From Liopterus haemorrhoidalis (Eukaryota > Arthropoda > Insecta > Coleoptera > Dytiscidae): a stretch of 64,000 nucleotides of DNA. Under the pieces are notes generated by a model, which saw only the letters and a program-made list of their open reading frames with translations, searched no databases and had not been told where the DNA came from. The stretch lies in NCBI GenBank assembly GCA_963971575.1, contig OZ020624.1:17081249-17145248 (forward strand), written 5' to 3'. Shown here one piece after another: positions 9,964 through 19,639 of this stretch; positions within the stretch are counted from its first letter, which is position 1; every line of letters starts with the position of its first letter. The translations under genes were made by a program, and so were the position numbers.

Positions 9964-10589
9964 GTTACTATTAAGTCAGCTAACGACATGCTTCGGTAAC
10001 CATTTCGTCAGCTTATCATATGTTAAGTAACTCCGTTTCGTCAGCTAACCATATGGTTAAGATACCATTTCAACAACTAAAAATATGGTCAGGTAACCAT
10101 TTGGTCAGCTAACTATATGGTCAGTTATCCATTTGGTCTGTAAACAACATGGTCAGGTAACCATTTGGCCAGCTAACCAAATGGTCAAGTAATCATTTGG
10201 TCAGGTAACCATTTTGTCAGATAACCTTATGGTTAGGTAACCACTTGGTCAGCTAATCATACGGTCAGGTAACCATTTCGTCAGCTAACCATATGGTCAG
10301 TTAACAATTTTTCCAGCTAACCATATGGTCAGGTAACCATTTTGTCAGCTGACCATATGGTCAGGTAATATTTTTGTAAGGTAACCATATAAGTCATGTA
10401 ACCATTTGGTCATCTTAACCTATGCTTGCTCAGCAAACCATTTTGTCTGCCAACGACATGGTCAGGTAACCATTTGGTCAGAAACACATATGGTCAGGTA
10501 ACCATTTGGTCAGCTAATCATATGGTTAGGTAACCATTTGTTCGGCTAACCATATGATCAGGTAACATTTTGGTGAGCTAACTATATGT
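9964..10589. repeat. minisatellite block A, right part (unit 1)
   Basis: Continuation of the 16-bp monomer array after the hAT element. It begins with the second copy of the GTTACTAT target duplication and ends where satellite resumes (TTTCCTATTTCTC). Confidence 0.9.
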
Positions 10590-11119
10590 TTTCCTATTTC
10601 TCTTTAAGCGTCTTAACTCCACATATATTTTGCTGTTAATTGAATAATAAGGGAGTTATTTATATTTCAAATATTAGGAGTGGGGCGCTTAGCGTTAGGC
10701 AATTTCCACTGTAAATAATGTATTGTCCACTGCGATTAAAAGATTTTTCGGCTTTAAATTAACTTAATTGTTCTCTTATTTCCACTTATTATGTCTATTC
10801 TTTTCTTTCTCACCATCTGTCTTATGATTTGCACAAGTTTTTTGTCTTTACAGTCACTTTCGCACAAGTATTCGTCAGTTTTTGAGCACAAAACATCACA
10901 TTTTTATTCTTCTTACGTCCTTTTTTTTATTATTTCACGTCTTAAATTATTTTGAACCCGGTAAAACACTTTTTTTACTCTTTCGATTTAATTATTTACG
11001 TCTTAAACCGTCATAAGTTAGTTTTTTGCGTCTCTTAGGTTAACTGTTTTTGACATTTTTTTTTTTTTTAACTCTTTTAACTAACCTGTTTCTCTTTTAA
11101 ACGTTTTGACTCAACATAT
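10590..11119. repeat. AT-rich satellite copy upstream of the LTR element (unit 1)
   Basis: A single satellite copy with CGTTAGG at 10693. It runs to the ATAT (11116-11119) that was duplicated when the LTR element inserted; the satellite continues on the other side at 22487. Confidence 0.8.
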
Positions 11120-11394
11120 TGTTAGGGAGTTTTTCGAACAGGCGCCCTGTTCGAAAAACTGAGCAATGGCGTGGCGGCAGCACCATACAGGCGGTCGGTA
11201 TTGTGTCCCGCGCTTGTATCGGCGTGGGAAGAAGAGAGGAGGTCACATGACCGGACCATTCTATCTGCGGCGTTGGAACGGAATCTCTCGGCGTGCTCGC
11301 TTGTATTTTGGTGTTTTTAGTATTATACATTTTTCATGTTTGATTAAATAAATGATATGTTAGATTGAACGCTTGTTATTTTATCGTCCTAACA
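11120..11394 (+). repeat. 5' LTR of the unit 1 LTR element
   Basis: 275 bp, TGTTAGGG to CCTAACA. Near its left end it carries a 33-bp near-perfect palindrome (about 11129-11161, arms AGTTTTTCGAACAGG) where every other LTR in the window has a shorter AGTTTTTCGAAGAGGGCGCG. That accounts for the extra 11 bp relative to the 264-bp 3' LTR. AATAAA-type signals near 11347 may mark the polyadenylation site. Confidence 0.85.
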
Positions 11395-11448
11395 ATTCAG
11401 AAGTGGGATCAGCGCACTAGAATACGGTGCGTCTCGTTAGAAACGAGG

Positions 11449-12934
11449 ATGGCGGACATAGACGGGTGCGGTTGGTTGTTCGAGGACGAGAGCCTCGACT
11501 TCGAGTCGGGTTCACCTGTAGCTGGCGGTGTCAAGAAGCGGCCAACAGCAGACCGGTGTCCCGATGCTGTACCGGACGTGGTGCACGAAAAGCAGGCCCA
11601 GCTGAAGGCGTTGCGGGACATGCAGGCCCAGAAGGCAGCCAAGATGGACGCGACTGCAGGAAGCGAGACCGGTGAGTCAGCGATACGCGGCGGAGTATCC
11701 AGCTTCAGAGCGGGAGCTGGCATCCTGGACCCCTTCGATCCCGATGACCGTGAGGCCAGTGTCGACATCTGGTTGGCTCGCATCGACCAGCTGGGTTGTG
11801 TACACGGGTGGACCGAGTATGAGAACTCCCTGTACATGCAAGCGAAGCTGAGGGGAGAAGCCAGAGCGTGGTTCAATCGGCTTCTCAAGTATGACCACAC
11901 CTGGGCGGAGTGGAAAATCATGCTGAAGACGGCGTTCCCTCAACAGCATGACTTCGCGAAGATGCTGCGCGAGCTACTGGCGCGGCAAAAGGTTCCAGGG
12001 GAGAGTCTTGCTCGCTACTATCGGGCGAAGCTTGCCATGTGCGAGCGTGTTGGCATCACAGGTGACCGAGCAATCTCCTGCATCATCGACGGCCTCCCAC
12101 TTGCGATGCAGTTGAATGCTTGGGCGTTCGGCTGCCAAGAGCCGAACGAGCTGTACGCCGGCTTCCTAGCCATGCTGGACCGCTACGAGGAGGATGCTCC
12201 TGTCCATCGACCTAGGGAGCGAGAGGCAGTTCACATGCGAAGACCAGCTGGCAGGGAGGCTGTTCCGGACCAACGGCGCATGGAACGAAGAGCAGCCTAC
12301 GGCGGACGTGGGGAACGTTCGAGCCAGCGACACGGAGGGCAGCAGTCCGAGGAAACGGCGGGGGCCAACCGGCATACGGCGATGGACGGTTGGAGACGCT
12401 GCTACAACTGCCAAGAGGTGGGGACGCACGTGAGCCGCGAGTGTCCGAAGCCTCGCACGCAGCGGTGCCGCAAGTGTGGCGAGGAAGGGCACTGGGCCAT
12501 GGATTGTCCTGGCCAACGTCGCGGACCACAGGTAAGCTTGGTGGATGCCGCGAAGAGCTACAAGAAGTGGATGAGAACCAGCGCCGGCGTGCCGCTGAGA
12601 GCCTTCATCGACACGGGTAGTGTCTACGACCTCATCACGGAGGAATGTGCACGGCGTTTGCAGTGTACGCTGTCTGCAAATGGGCAGCAATTGCATGGAT
12701 TCGGCGGAGGGACGACATGGACCTTAGGTAAGGTCGAGCTGTCCGTGATCATTGACGGCGCCGGCGTTAACATGCACCCGTTGGTGGTGACATGTGGTTT
12801 GTCGGGAGCCGCCATCCTGATAGGGCAGCCAACGCTCTCGTCAGGCGAGGTGGTCCTCCTCGTGCGGGACGGCACGGTGAGCCTGTCGCGCGAGGAGAAC
12901 TTCCTCCAAAAGCTGTCGTTGGAGGATGATGACC
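11449..12934 (+). pseudogene. gag: gag-protease part of the unit 1 LTR element, cut by R1
   Basis: The ATG at 11449 (MADIDGCGWLFE) is chosen because the frame upstream of it lies in the LTR. A Gag capsid-like domain spans roughly residues 90-250 (FDPDDREASVDIWLARIDQL, then WAEWKIMLKTAF). Two zinc knuckles begin at about residue 318: the first is unusual, CYNC-x5-H-x4-C, with one extra spacer residue; the second is canonical CRKC-x4-H-x4-C. A retropepsin active site DTGS sits at residue 388 (12610), with the later ILIG motif. Gag would package RNA; protease would cleave the polyprotein. The frame is open to 12934, where the R1 element enters at a GGAGGATGATGACC target. This is the only copy with an undamaged gag. 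Confidence 0.85.
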
Positions 12935-13192
12935 TTTTTTTTTTTTTTAAAGAGGAGAAATCTTCGCAAAGACACTTGCATGCCCGTGCGTGCAGGTAGT
13001 GCAGGATTTCTACCTGCTAAAACTCCCCTTCTTCGCCACGCTTGAGGCATCCGGAACCATCCGTTAGGATATCAGCGTCAGATGCCCCCTGGTAGTCTAT
13101 TCAGGCTCCCCTCTATTCGAATCCTGCTGTCTGCTCCTTTCTTCTGTCTCCTTCCTTTCCATGATGGCTTTAATCATCTTGTGGATGGCATC

Positions 13193-16042
13193 TCACTTCC
13201 TCCTGGATTGCATCATTTCTGTAACCAGGGCGTCAGGTGTTAATGCCGCTGGGCATAGGGCCCCCACCTCCACCCTCGCCGCGTCCCAATGCATGCACTG
13301 AAAGATGGTGTGCTCCACAGAGTCCACCATTCCGCAGTACACGCACGTATCCTCCAGGTCCTTACCGATTCTCTTTGTATACGTACGAAAAGAACCGTGA
13401 CCTGTCAACGCTTGGGTCAGCCAGTAGTCTAGCTTACGGTGAGGGCATTCAAGCCAGGTCCTTACGTCTGGTATCAGACGTTTCGTCCACTGGCCTTTGG
13501 TGGTGTTCCTATTCCATTCGTCCTGCCATTGAGCGATGCTCTGCTCCCTGGCATTCCGTCTGGTGGTCTCGCCGCGACTGGCACTCTCGGTCACCGTCCT
13601 CCTTTCCTCGACCAGGAGGAAAATCGGAACGGTTCCCGTGATCACCTGCAGGGCAACGCTCGACACGGTACGGTAGGCCGACGCGCACCTGAGCAGTGCC
13701 TTCCGCTGTGCACCTATAAGGATATCCCTATATTTTGCATATTTGCACACCTCGTGCCAAATAGAGGCTCCGTATAGGAGTATCGAGTGCACCACTCCGC
13801 AAAGCACCGCCCTTTTTCCACTCGAGGGGCCTCCAACATTCGGCATCAGTCTGCCGAGCATAGATGTCCTCACTTCGGCTTTCCTGACGGAAGCGAGCAC
13901 GTGTTTCGTGAAGGACATCCTCTCGTCAAACGTGACACCGAGGTATTTAAGGGTTTTGGAGGTAGGGATTACGGTGTTCCCCAGCGAGAAGCTGATACCG
14001 TTCCTATCCCTCTTCCCCTTCAGGATGATGGCCTCCGTTTTGCCAGGCGCAAGCTCTAGCTTGTGGGATGTCATCCAGTCGTTAATCAGCTCGAGGCACC
14101 AATTGACCGTCCTTTTAAGCGATCGCTGGTCCTCCGCCACCACCAGCATGGCCAGGTCGTCCGCAAAGCCGATCAGGGTGGCGTCCTCGTGCGTGTGCAG
14201 CGCCAAGACCTCGTCGTACAGGATGTTCCACAAGGTGGGTCCTAGAACCGAACCCTGGGGAACTCCTGCGTCGGTCCTCAAAGACACGCCTTTGTCTACC
14301 TGAATAGATCTGTCCTCCAGATAACTGGAGACCAGTGCCACTAAGTATTCGGAGATGTTGCGTCTCCGTAGCTCCTGTAAGATCAGGTTGTGGCAGGCAG
14401 AGTTAAAGGCGTTCTTTACATCTAGCGTTACAAGCACGCACCATGTGCTCTTGTTGCGCCCGACCCAATCCTTTACGGCTTGTAGGGCTTGTATGGTGGA
14501 TCTGCCCCTGCGGAAGCCATACTGGTGCTCGTGCAGTCCTCCACTACTCTCGATTTCGATCTCGAGCCTTGCCTTCACCATCGCCTCGTAGAGCTTACTA
14601 GCTGTGTTCAGCAAGCAGAGCGGCCGGTGCGATGACGGCAGTTCCGGAGGCTTTCCCCCTTTCGGGATGAGGACCAGTCTTGCCGTTTTCTACTCTTTTG
14701 GGAAACACTGTGTGCTCAGGAGCTGGTTAAGCATCTTCAACAGCCAAAATGGTTGGTTCGCTACCACCTCCTTGATGGCTTTGATGGGGATTCCATCCAG
14801 GCCTGGAGCTCTTCCGCTTTTCAGTGCTTTTGCAGCACTTTTAAGCTCCTCCAGGCTGAAAATATCCACCGTTTCCGCCACCGTCCATCTGTCGAGGGCT
14901 TCGTTCGCAGCCGGGAACAGGGCCCTCGCTATTTCCGTCTTCATGCTTGTGGAGATGTCGTATGGAGTCAGCCCTCCGAGGTGCCTCGTTGCGATACGGT
15001 AACCGTCGCCCCAGACATCCTCGTTCACCTTCTCACACATCTCTCTCCACAGGTCTCTTTTTGACCGGTTTATTAGGTTTTGCAGGAGTTTCCTTCCTGC
15101 TTTAAACCTTACCCGTGCTGCTTCCCTCTCTTCGTCCGTGGCAGTTCTCCTGCGGTTGAGCCTTGTAGTGGCCCTTCGCAGCTTAGCGCAGTTGGTCCTG
15201 GCTCGCTCTATTTCAGAGTTCCACCAGTACGGCATGCCTGTGCCCTGCGCGTTTCCCCTGGTGATGCTGTCCCTGTAGGTTTCCCTGATGATTCTGGCAC
15301 ATGTATGAAATGTGCCGTCATCATCAGGTTCGAGGTCGACTCTTGTGTTTAAGATGTCCCTAAACACAGCGGAGTCGAGCCACGGCTTACCTTGGGATTG
15401 GCCCTTGCGTGTTGCCGTGATGTCCGATATCTCAAAGTAGATGTTTCTGTGGTAGCTGAGGTTTTCAGATAGCAGAACTTGCCAGTTCGCTATTGTTCTG
15501 GAAACCCTGCTAGTGGAGCACGTAACATCTATATGAGACTCGGAAGCACCTCTGACAAAGGTGGGCTCGTTACCGGTGTTGATCACCACCAGGTTCATAG
15601 CCGCCAGCCACTCGGTGAAGTACTCACCTCTTCTGTCGGTAATCGGGGATCCCCACTGTGTGGATTTCGCGTTGATGTCTCCCATGATAATAAACTGCTT
15701 CCCGCCCCGTCCTGCTGTTTGCATCATCTCATCCACAGCATCCTGGTATGTTTCCATACCGATGTTGGGGGAGATGTAGCAGCAGAGGACAAGGCACTTC
15801 CCGAAGTCTATACATAGGTAGCCATCACCGCAATGGACCCCGCTTACTCCTATCTTCCTGTTCAGGAACAGCACTGCCACGTCGCACCGCGTGTCCCTGA
15901 GCCATCTACGTCTCTTTGTGAGCGTCTTGTTCGGCTCGCCCACCACCAAGAGGTCGATCCCCGCCTGCATAGCGGCCGCATAGGTGACGTCATGCGCCGC
16001 CCGTGCTCTTCCAAGGTTGCACTGCAGAACCTTAATCCCCAT
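13193..16042 (-). pseudogene. R1-clade ORF2: endonuclease-reverse transcriptase, one nonsense codon
   Basis: The ATG at 16042 opens an apurinic-like endonuclease (MGIKVLQCNLGRARAAHDV, then GEPN, GDINAKSTQWGSP and SHIDVTCS, the usual acidic and His catalytic positions), which nicks target DNA to prime reverse transcription. After about 450 codons a TAG at 14692-14690 follows CFPKE where relatives usually have Trp. The same frame continues without a shift into LIPKGGKP, QYGFRRGRSTIQALQ, the polymerase box FADD (14167-14156) and a C-terminal CVYC...H...C finger (EHTIFQC). The frame ends at 13193. Including the stop position, the length is about 949 codons, normal for R1 ORF2. The lone stop suggests recent inactivation or a sequencing error. 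Confidence 0.85.
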
Positions 16043-18011
16043 TGTTGGTTTTGGATGGGGTCCTCGCTGCTCTACGGCTTACGCATGCGCGCTTGCCGTA
16101 GACTAACGTTCTGAAAACGGGGCACTTTGTCTGATCAGACCTGTGCCCAATTTCGTCGCACGTTATGCAGCGAGAAGGGTTCTTACAGTCCTTGGCCTTG
16201 TGGTCTTTTCCACCGCAGTTGAAGCAGAGGATGGACCTGTTCTGCTCCTTGCACTCAGCTGTCCGGTGCCCGAACTGTAGGCACCGGTAGCACCTGTGCA
16301 CCTCTATCCTCTTCCTCACCCGGCAAGCGACCCAACCTATTCTGATGCGGCCCTTCGCATCAAGGTCGGTCGCCACGTCTTTTCTCACTGCTACCGTGGC
16401 AGCCTGGTTTCCGCTCGCCATCGGTCTCAGTGAGATGACCTTGACCTCGTCCTTCCCCAGGTCCTCTCTGCACTTCATAATCTGCAGCTTCAACACCTCA
16501 GCACTGATGTCCGCATCTATATCAGCGATATGGATTACGTCCATCCTGTCCTTTACTAGGACTCGCGTGCTGGTGTTCTCAGCTGCCTTTTTGAAGGCAT
16601 TGGCCTTCGCGCGCCCTCCCGAGATCTCCAGATGCAGATCTCCCTGGGCTGTCTTCCTCATAGACCTGACCTGGACGCCGATTTCGTCGATCTTGACATC
16701 GTTCTTCCCCTTGCGCAGGATATCTGCGTAGGTGGAGCCTTCTGCCCTAACGATGACTTTTTCGGTGTCCGGCGCCTTTTTCACCGCTCCTCCGAAGGTG
16801 TCGTCTCTTTTTTCAGGGGGTTTCTTCCTTCCCCTTGCCCCTGCGGTCATTATTATGGCCCTGCAGACCGCGCCATGGAAGGCGAACTCCGCGCACTTCC
16901 TCAGGTAGCCCGCGTCGATGGCGCCGAGGGTGAACACTCTCACTCTCTCCAGCTGCTGCTTCACCGCTTCTTCCCTCAGGTTCTGGCAGAGCCGGTAAAG
17001 AGTTCCGGTATCGTTAACACCCCCCTCGTCCATCTTGTAAGGGAGGACGAATAGGGTGTTCTCCCTCTTAGTTTTCTTCCCTTTCCTGTCCACGGCTTCC
17101 GTGACGCTCCTCAGGAACTCCACTCTACCTTCCTGAAGTCCGTCCTTGGCCATGCAGTCCAGGTCGGGGAATCTACCTGCCATGCCCTTCATGACACTGC
17201 CCTCAGGGTCTAGGCCCGGGTCCACGATAACGGCTAGATCTTCTTTCACGTCGGCCTTTGTCACGTTACCGGGCTCCATAGTGGTAGCCCTGTAACATGC
17301 TTCCGGCCAAACGCTGTCTAGTATCGGTGCTAGATCTGCGAAGGCACCCCCTCCAGCCAGCGTCACGGAGAGCCTATTGCCCCATTCCGCCCGGGTTGCC
17401 TCTTCAGATCCAGCTTCCGATACCGGGTCTGTCTGGGTTGCAATACTTGTCGTATTGCGCGCCTCCTTGCTGACCCTTTTCAGCCGATTCTTCGTCGGCG
17501 ATTCCCGGAGCTTCTTCAGCTTGTGGTTTGTGACCGCCACTTGCCACTTGAGCTCCTTTACCGCCTCCTTAATACTGGTCTTCGTGTTCGGTGTCCCGTC
17601 CACGATACCAGCTAGTTTGTCCGTCGCCATGGTTAAAAGTTTCATGGCTTCGGCAAACTCCTCCTCTCTTTCGCCCTCGGACTCCTCTCGTTCCCTCCCT
17701 CTTTTAGTCGAGGTCGGGTTCGAGATAACGTTCGCCTTGTCCTTCTTGCTCTTCATTGTGGCGAAGAGTGCGGCTACGCTATTGCGTCTCGCAGCTCTCA
17801 CCGTGCCATCTCCAGCCTGGGCGGCTTTACTCTGGCTCTTCCTTATATCATCCTCTTCGGCCACAACGATGACCTCCGCCTCCTTCTCCGCTGCAGTTGG
17901 AGTGCAGCCCTTATCTTTCCGTGGTGGCGGTGTTCGCCGCGTGGCACCACTCTTCTTAAATATCTCCTCTACACTAACGTCGTTCTGGTCCCCCCTATTC
18001 TTACTTTCCAT
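16032..18011 (-). CDS. R1-clade ORF1: nucleic-acid-binding Gag-like protein
   Basis: 659 codons from the ATG at 18011 (MESKNRGDQND), uninterrupted. The N-terminal half is lysine/glutamate-rich and low-complexity. The C-terminal end carries three zinc knuckles: CYRC-x4-H-x4-C, CFNC-x4-H-x4-C and CITC-x4-H-x6-C, the arrangement expected of R1/Jockey-type ORF1 proteins, which bind element RNA in a ribonucleoprotein. The stop (TAA, 16034-16032) overlaps the ORF2 start: ATGGGGATTAA spans both. Such an overlap fits translation of ORF2 by termination-reinitiation, as shown for the related SART1 element (family knowledge; not shown here). Confidence 0.88.
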   Translation of the reverse strand: MESKNRGDQNDVSVEEIFKKSGATRRTPPPRKDKGCTPTAAEKEAEVIVVAEEDDIRKSQSKAAQAGDGTVRAARRNSVAALFATMKSKKDKANVISNPTSTKRGREREESEGEREEEFAEAMKLLTMATDKLAGIVDGTPNTKTSIKEAVKELKWQVAVTNHKLKKLRESPTKNRLKRVSKEARNTTSIATQTDPVSEAGSEEATRAEWGNRLSVTLAGGGAFADLAPILDSVWPEACYRATTMEPGNVTKADVKEDLAVIVDPGLDPEGSVMKGMAGRFPDLDCMAKDGLQEGRVEFLRSVTEAVDRKGKKTKRENTLFVLPYKMDEGGVNDTGTLYRLCQNLREEAVKQQLERVRVFTLGAIDAGYLRKCAEFAFHGAVCRAIIMTAGARGRKKPPEKRDDTFGGAVKKAPDTEKVIVRAEGSTYADILRKGKNDVKIDEIGVQVRSMRKTAQGDLHLEISGGRAKANAFKKAAENTSTRVLVKDRMDVIHIADIDADISAEVLKLQIMKCREDLGKDEVKVISLRPMASGNQAATVAVRKDVATDLDAKGRIRIGWVACRVRKRIEVHRCYRCLQFGHRTAECKEQNRSILCFNCGGKDHKAKDCKNPSRCITCDEIGHRSDQTKCPVFRTLVYGKRACVSRRAARTPSKTNNGD

Positions 18012-19625
18012 ATTGTTGTTTTTGCCAGCGCATCGTGTGTGATGGAGCAGGCCAGAAGGTTAGGAACGGGTGTACCCTCGGACTCTTGTCCTACCCCAGT
18101 TCCCTGAGGCCTAACCTTGTTCTGTTTATCCGGCCCCGGAATACACGGACGGGTCGGGCCCGCTCGGCGCAGTAGGAGATCCGACACCCCCTACTCATCG
18201 CACACTTCCCGATCAAGGTCCGAAGCGGCTGGTTCCTGACTCCCACAACCTCTACATTTCGGCAGAGATAAACTCACAGCAGCTCTTCAACCCCGTGGCC
18301 CGGGGGACCCCACCCTCAATTCACCAACCTTTGACCACGGTGCCTCTGAGCACGACCCACGCGAGTATTGTGAGAGCCGATCATTTGGCTCTTCCGCCCC
18401 CTCGGCCATTGTGACGTAAAGTCATCCTCTGCCCTCGGGGCCGTTGGCCGGTTATCTTGAAAATGAAAATTAGAAGAGACCCCCTAGCCCTAGTTACCTA
18501 GCAGCGTTGGGTGGTGACAAGGGTTGGTCAAGTGCGACCGACAGTGAAGATTAAAGGTCGATCTCACCCTAGGCAAGTTGAAGCAAGATGAGATCTTGAG
18601 AGATAGTCCCCTAGGTGGGGTGAACAGAGTGAAAATTAAACAGTCCCTGGCCTCGAGTAAACTAGATGCGTCAGGCACAGAAGAGAGCAAGAGAGTCGCG
18701 CAGGCGGGCCCCAATAGAGCGGACGACAGAGGTGAGTTTGACCCAGAGCCGAGCAAGGGGAGTCAACACTCAGCTAAAGTGCGTCGGGCTCCGGCCCCGG
18801 AGCGTGCTTGCGCAAGCCCCCGAGGGAGACCCGTAGCACCCCGGCCTGGTATAGGGCCGCTTCGTAATATCCCTCAACAGACTGTTGGGGAGTTAGGAGG
18901 GAGGATAAATATGAAATATGTGTGGGCCTGGCTCGCATTCAACGAATCAGGTCCTGAAGTACAAGAGTTGGGTCAAGTGCAACCCGACAGGAGAGATGGG
19001 AGAAAGGAGTGGGGCGCAAGTAAGTAGAAGAAGTGTCACGCTCGATCAGTGTCTCTGTACAAAGTGTATAGTGGCACGATTTATTATCGAGGTTCTCTCC
19101 TCTAGATCCGATGGTTTTTGTCACCTGGCCACTCCCGGCTTGGGCCAGGAGTGGGCGGGCTAGCAGGTGCACTACGAGAAGGACGCATTTATGTTGCGTG
19201 GCCTAATACCCATGGAGTTGCATATACCGCAGTATGTACTTTCCGTGCAATGGTATTTCGGCTCTTCCATTCGGTCTTGGGCTTGGCCCCTAGACTGGGT
19301 CTTTTGTCCAGCTCCCCATCAGAATCCTTCCACGGAGGCATCTGGCGGCAGGCGGCTGTCTCAAGCTTACGGACTTCGACCTGTTTTACGAGGCTAGCCA
19401 GTCCATATACAGGGCGAACTCGTCGAATGCCCGCGTAGTTAGACGCACGGTTCTCCGAGGCTTCACCAGGTGTCAATCAGTTACCCGCTCTCTCCGGATG
19501 CGAGTGTCTATAACTCGACCTTTGAGTTGCCATGATGTCTGCGCAAGAAGGTTCCATTAGAGAGTTGGTGACAGTATGTGCAGTAGAGAACTTGCTCAGT
19601 TCCCCCCTGTCCCCCCTGTCCACCC
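18012..19625 (-). other. 5' leader of the R1-clade element
   Basis: About 1.6 kb upstream of ORF1 without a long frame on the coding strand. It is GC-rich relative to the satellite. In R1-clade elements this region holds an internal promoter; I see no motif that fixes it. No rDNA sequence is recognised at its outer edge. Confidence 0.6.
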
Positions 19626-19639
19626 GGAGGATGATGACC

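Larger units (their letters stand above)
12935..19625 (-). mobile_element. R1-clade non-LTR retrotransposon inserted in gag-pol
   Basis: 6,691 bp in reverse orientation. Its 3' end is a 14-base A tail (T run at 12935-12948) and its 5' end abuts the second copy of a 14-bp target duplication GGAGGATGATGACC (12921-12934 and 19626-19639). Units 2 and 3 show the uninterrupted site. It has the R1-clade layout: long 5' leader, ORF1 with three zinc knuckles, a short ORF overlap, then ORF2 with endonuclease, reverse transcriptase and a C-terminal zinc finger. Bases 12949-13192 are the 3' untranslated region. It appears full length, not 5' truncated. Confidence 0.9.

Noticed and set aside
5664..10589. 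Regularly spaced short repeats resembling a CRISPR array
   Set aside because: The spacer-like parts are themselves copies of the 16-bp monomer, no cas genes are near, and the context is a eukaryotic transposon-rich region.
11409..11921. 170-codon reverse-strand frame over gag, and similar long antisense frames over gag-pol and the R1 element
   Set aside because: GC-rich coding DNA gives long antisense frames; the sense strand carries all recognised motifs.
12935..13192. Poly-T tract as a transcription terminator
   Set aside because: Its position next to the 14-bp target duplication shows it is the A tail of the reverse-oriented R1-clade element.
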